From Desulfobacterales bacterium (GTDB lineage Bacteria > Desulfobacterota > Desulfobacteria > Desulfobacterales > BuS5), in NCBI GenBank assembly GCA_020056865.1, contig JAGVGX010000197.1, positions 1 to 10,221 of the forward strand: a stretch of 10,221 bases of DNA, in the 5' to 3' direction. The notes under the pieces are model-generated. The model had not been told where the DNA came from. It saw only the letters and a program-made list of their open reading frames with translations, and did no database searches. Positions 7,384-10,221 of the stretch are shown in pieces. Both the position numbers and the translations under genes were made by a program. Numbering within the stretch: the first letter of the stretch is position 1; every line of letters begins with the position of its first letter.

Positions 7384-8656
7384 GAAAGGATTCTTTGGGG
7401 GGATTGAAATACCCGTACCGTATTTGTGGGAAAGCGCTTTTAATTCTTTCTAAAACGTGGTTCATTCCTATTGGCTTGCCGTGCCTTTGGATACCGAACA
7501 TAAGCTTTATGTATTTAACCGGATCAAAATTCAGGTTGCGCCATTGAATAAAATGAACGGGATAACGCTTTAAAAAATTAATAAACGCATCGGATTCTTC
7601 AGGAGAATCTGTAAAGCCAGGACAGTTTAAGTAATTTATTGAAACAAATTTTCCCCTGCTAAAAGCCAGATTTATACTTTTTTTTACATCCAAAAAGCTG
7701 TAACCCTGCGGCCTGAAATAAGCATGATAGAACGTTTTTCTAACACTGTTCATGCTTATACGCATACTATCAAGGCCAGCATCCATCAGCCTTTTAAGAA
7801 CAGAGGGGAGGCTACCGTTTGTATTTATATTAATCGTTCCTTTGTCTGTTTTTAAACGAATCATCCGTATGGCAGATTCAATAACATCTGCGGCAAGTAA
7901 AGGATCGCCCTCGCAACCCTGACCAAAACTGACAACCGGTTTTTCTGCCCTGCCAATATGTTCAAGAGCAATTTCTGCAACTTCTTCCGGCCTGGGCGTA
8001 AAGGATATCCGATCTTGACAGTGTGAAATTGTGCTTTCTTGCTGCAAAGAAAGACAGCCCAAACATTTTGCATTACAATGCCTGGAAACTGGCAAAGGCG
8101 CCTCATAACGCCCTAAAAAAAAATTTTTCCCTGCCGGACATCCGTATATGGTTGCACATTTTTCAAGATGCTTAAACAAGCGGTTCTCCGGCATCTTTTT
8201 TCTTACACGCTCAACACCTGCAATCACATCCTCTGGCCTCATCAACCTTAAGTCCTGGCGGTTTTCGCTGTCAACAAGAATAACGGACGATCTGAATTGT
8301 CCATTAAACCATCCTGTAGCACCATATGAAAAAAGAGGAAGATACCCAGCATTTTTGTTTTCCACATAAGCGCTGTTATAAGAAATTACATAACCAGGAG
8401 AATTAAACGCTGCAACAGGAAAAACCGGTTCACCAGGCAAATAAGGATGCTCATCAAGGGTTTCTATTACACCTTTATCGATATTAAAAAGAACCGGCTT
8501 TCTGTCAGGGAGCATCATCAGTTCACTGCCAAAAGGAATATCAATGGTTTCTTCAACAGGCAAGGGAACAAAAGACGAACCTGCCATTCCAACGGCAGCA
8601 TATCCGGGAAGATCAAAAATGTCTCCTGCTTTGTTTGCTACCACCGCCGAGATCAT
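7376..8656 (-). CDS. Radical SAM protein of unknown function
   Basis: A radical S-adenosylmethionine enzyme carrying one evident 4Fe-4S site. Numbered from the ATG at 8656, the cluster motif is CNAKCLGC with Cys194, Cys198 and Cys201 (CX3CX2C). FGQGCEGDP (244-252) takes the place of the glycine-rich SAM-binding motif, and NINTNGS (276-282) with RISMNS (299-304) are later barrel strands. About 190 residues precede the cluster motif, unusually long, with two more cysteines just before it (167 and 173). No C-terminal SPASM-type cysteine array is seen. A GTG at 8677 would add seven residues and give a GTGA overlap with the upstream gene. I prefer the ATG because AGGA lies six bases before it. It sits between an FtsB-like gene and an exporter. 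I do not recognise the substrate. Confidence 0.88.
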   Translation of the reverse strand: MISAVVANKAGDIFDLPGYAAVGMAGSSFVPLPVEETIDIPFGSELMMLPDRKPVLFNIDKGVIETLDEHPYLPGEPVFPVAAFNSPGYVISYNSAYVENKNAGYLPLFSYGATGWFNGQFRSSVILVDSENRQDLRLMRPEDVIAGVERVRKKMPENRLFKHLEKCATIYGCPAGKNFFLGRYEAPLPVSRHCNAKCLGCLSLQQESTISHCQDRISFTPRPEEVAEIALEHIGRAEKPVVSFGQGCEGDPLLAADVIESAIRMIRLKTDKGTININTNGSLPSVLKRLMDAGLDSMRISMNSVRKTFYHAYFRPQGYSFLDVKKSINLAFSRGKFVSINYLNCPGFTDSPEESDAFINFLKRYPVHFIQWRNLNFDPVKYIKLMFGIQRHGKPIGMNHVLERIKSAFPQIRYGYFNPPKESFHE

Positions 8657-8666
8657 TTTTTTTCCT
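8654..8666 (-). promoter_or_regulatory. Ribosome site and ATG choosing the radical SAM start
   Basis: AGGA (8666-8663) is followed by six A and then ATG (8656-8654), a near-ideal Shine-Dalgarno spacing. The alternative GTG at 8677 has no comparable purine block before it and lies inside the stop region of the septum-protein gene. The protein begins MISAVVANKAG from this ATG, a natural start for the first beta strand. Confidence 0.6.
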
Positions 8667-8673
8667 ATAAGGC

Positions 8674-8982
8674 TCACGGCGACTTATCTTGCTTTAAATT
8701 TTCAACGCCGGTCATGATAACCACTTCATCTTTGCCAATAAAGCCGAGTTCCTTTCGCGCTATATTTTCAATATATTTGTAATCGTTTTTTAACCGGTCA
8801 ATTTCACGATAAAAAGACAAATTTTCCTCATCTATGCTTTTGTTTTTTTCTATCAGAACATCTTTTTCCTTCTCAAGAGCCTTCAAATCTAAAAATCCGC
8901 TTGCCCCAAAAAAAACATGGATAAGCATAACCAACATCATCGTTGCTGCTGTGTATAAAAAAAATTTAAGTTTATTGCTCAT
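8674..8982 (-). CDS. FtsB/DivIC-family septum formation initiator
   Basis: A 102-residue bitopic membrane protein. A short cytoplasmic start is followed by one membrane helix (about 7-28), then a periplasmic coiled coil (about 33-70) with heptad-spaced hydrophobics and many Lys/Glu. The C-terminal segment ARKELGFIGKDEVVI (75-89) is the family hallmark that follows the coiled coil. Such proteins join FtsL and FtsQ-type partners in the divisome and help activate septal peptidoglycan synthesis. The start at 8982 overlaps the end of murJ by 11 bases, and its own TGA abuts the radical SAM gene. Linkage to murJ fits a role in cell-wall assembly. Which of FtsB or DivIC naming applies cannot be decided from this sequence. 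Confidence 0.88.
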   Translation of the reverse strand: MSNKLKFFLYTAATMMLVMLIHVFFGASGFLDLKALEKEKDVLIEKNKSIDEENLSFYREIDRLKNDYKYIENIARKELGFIGKDEVVIMTGVENLKQDKSP

Positions 8983-10221
8983 TTGTTATAATGCTCTTTT
9001 TTAGTGTTTTCATAACGGTATCTAATTCTGAACTTTTCATAAAAAAAGACAACGCCACATAAATAACAGTGCCTGCTGTTAAACATCCTGAAATTTTACC
9101 TAAAAGCATCAAGAATGTGCTTTTCTCATCAATACCCGCATATGCTGCAATCCCCCATACACATCCACCCATGATTGCAGAGCACACCACTGTTTTGCAG
9201 GCAGATGAAAAAATGTTTCGCCATTTTAAAGGTCCCAAACGTTTTCTTAACACCCAAACAAGAAGCGTCAAATTCAAAACAGAAGCCAGAGAGGTTGATA
9301 ACGCCAGCCCTCCATGACCCAGCGGGCCCATTAAAATAATACCAAGCAGCAGGTTCGCCGCAACCGAAACGGCCGCAATCTTAACCGGCGTTAACGTATC
9401 CTGAAGCGCATAAAATGTAGAGACAACAATCTTCACCGCTGCAAATGCCCACAACCCTGACGTATAATATAGAAGCGCAAAGGCAGTCAATCGTGTTGCC
9501 TGTGCATCAAAAGCACCCCTTTCAAATAAAAGGCCTATGATCGGTTCTCTTAATACAAACAGACCTGCCATTGATGGAATCGTCATAAACAAAACAAGCC
9601 GTAATGCAAGAGAAAATGTGTTTCTAAAAGAATCAAAATCCCTTGCCGATGCCTGTCGTGAAAGCGATGGAAGCACTGCTGTTGCCGTTGCTACAGCAAA
9701 AATGCCTAACGGAAACTGTACAAGACGGTCAGCATAATAAAGATAGGATACACTTCCTTCTTTAAGTAAAGATGCCAGCAACGTGCTTATGAGAATATTA
9801 ATCTGATATGCAGCAGCGCCGAATATGGAAGGCAGCATCAAGCGCCCTATTTTTTTAAGCCCAGGATGGTAAAGTTTGGTTTTATGCCAAAAATAAAACC
9901 CCTTTCTGGCAAGAAAAGGAAGCTGCATCGCAAGCTGAAAAAAACCGCCCACCAAAACACCTATGGCAAGGCCTGTAACAGGATCAGACATATAAGGCGA
10001 AATAACAAAAACCGAACAGATCATTGCCACATTAAGCACGACAGGTGCAAGCGCCGGTGCTGTAAAATGCCCAAGAACATTCAAAATACCCATGGAAAGC
10101 GCAACCATGCCTATAAAAAAAATATAAGGGAACATCATTCTTGCCAAATGGATGGTTATGGAAAGTTTTTCAGGTGATGCGGCAAACCCCGGAGCCATAA
10201 AGCGAATAATAAACGGTGAAA
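8972..10221 (-). CDS. murJ: MurJ (MviN) lipid II flippase, N-terminus outside window
   Basis: An inner-membrane protein of the MOP exporter superfamily that flips lipid II to the periplasm for peptidoglycan synthesis. About 415 residues are visible. The frame stays open past the methionine at 10198 to the window edge, reading SPFIIRFMAPGF, so that methionine is internal and roughly 100 N-terminal residues are missing. Family features are APGF followed by a polar helix, the GILNVLGHFTAPALAPVVLN stretch (37-56 counted from 10198), and YYADRLVQFPLG (154-165), whose Arg158 corresponds to a conserved cavity arginine. The distal half has repeated hydrophobic helices, ending in a lysine-rich tail. 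It overlaps the septum gene by 11 bases and is the most upstream visible gene of a four-gene chain. Confidence 0.95.
   Translation of the reverse strand, partial: SPFIIRFMAPGFAASPEKLSITIHLARMMFPYIFFIGMVALSMGILNVLGHFTAPALAPVVLNVAMICSVFVISPYMSDPVTGLAIGVLVGGFFQLAMQLPFLARKGFYFWHKTKLYHPGLKKIGRLMLPSIFGAAAYQINILISTLLASLLKEGSVSYLYYADRLVQFPLGIFAVATATAVLPSLSRQASARDFDSFRNTFSLALRLVLFMTIPSMAGLFVLREPIIGLLFERGAFDAQATRLTAFALLYYTSGLWAFAAVKIVVSTFYALQDTLTPVKIAAVSVAANLLLGIILMGPLGHGGLALSTSLASVLNLTLLVWVLRKRLGPLKWRNIFSSACKTVVCSAIMGGCVWGIAAYAGIDEKSTFLMLLGKISGCLTAGTVIYVALSFFMKSSELDTVMKTLKKSIITNEQ

Noticed and set aside
8972..10198. MurJ starting at the methionine at 10198
   Set aside because: The frame is open further upstream to the window edge and reads SPFIIRF before MAPGF, typical MurJ sequence, so the methionine is internal and the gene is simply cut by the window.

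Overview
The window reads as an AT-rich chromosomal segment from an anaerobic deltaproteobacterium, most likely a sulfate reducer of the Desulfobacteraceae type. This is inferred from gene content (a stand-alone B12-dependent acyl-CoA mutase module and an unassigned radical SAM protein next to cell-division genes) and from the overall feel of the proteins. It was not tested by any search. There are no RNA genes, CRISPR arrays or insertion sequences visible.

From left to right: (1) positions 1-1589, minus strand, hold almost all of CTP synthase (pyrG), cut at its C-terminus by the window edge. (2) A 188-bp gap holds a likely pyrG promoter and a factor-independent terminator for the next operon. 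(3) Positions 1778-4938, minus strand, form a three-gene operon read from right to left: catalytic subunit of a methylmalonyl-CoA-mutase-type enzyme, its separate cobalamin-binding subunit, and the chaperone GTPase MeaB. (4) A very AT-rich 491-bp divergent region carries promoter-like elements for both sides, three inverted repeats and a tandem repeat. (5) A TetR-type regulator lies on the plus strand (5430-6182). (6) Positions 6184-10221, minus strand, form a chain of four overlapping genes read from right to left: murJ (N-terminus outside the window), an FtsB/DivIC-like septum protein, a radical SAM protein of unknown function, and an MFS exporter. The exporter and the TetR gene converge, with one base between their stop codons.

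Functionally, the centre is a catabolic or assimilatory carbon-skeleton rearrangement module: the large subunit binds the acyl-CoA, the small subunit carries B12, and MeaB loads and protects the cofactor. The divergent TetR protein, whose C-terminal half resembles acyl-CoA-sensing members of the family, is the obvious candidate regulator. The mutase is not an ordinary methylmalonyl-CoA mutase. In an ungapped local alignment from memory, the three best-known substrate-pocket residues of the P. shermanii enzyme (Tyr89, Arg207, His244) are Phe75, Lys216 and Asp241 here. The true substrate is therefore open, and this is the most interesting point of the window. The right-hand operon combines lipid II flipping, divisome assembly, an uncharacterised radical SAM enzyme and an exporter. 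The exporter gene contains an uninterrupted run of nine G in its coding strand, a possible slippage site.
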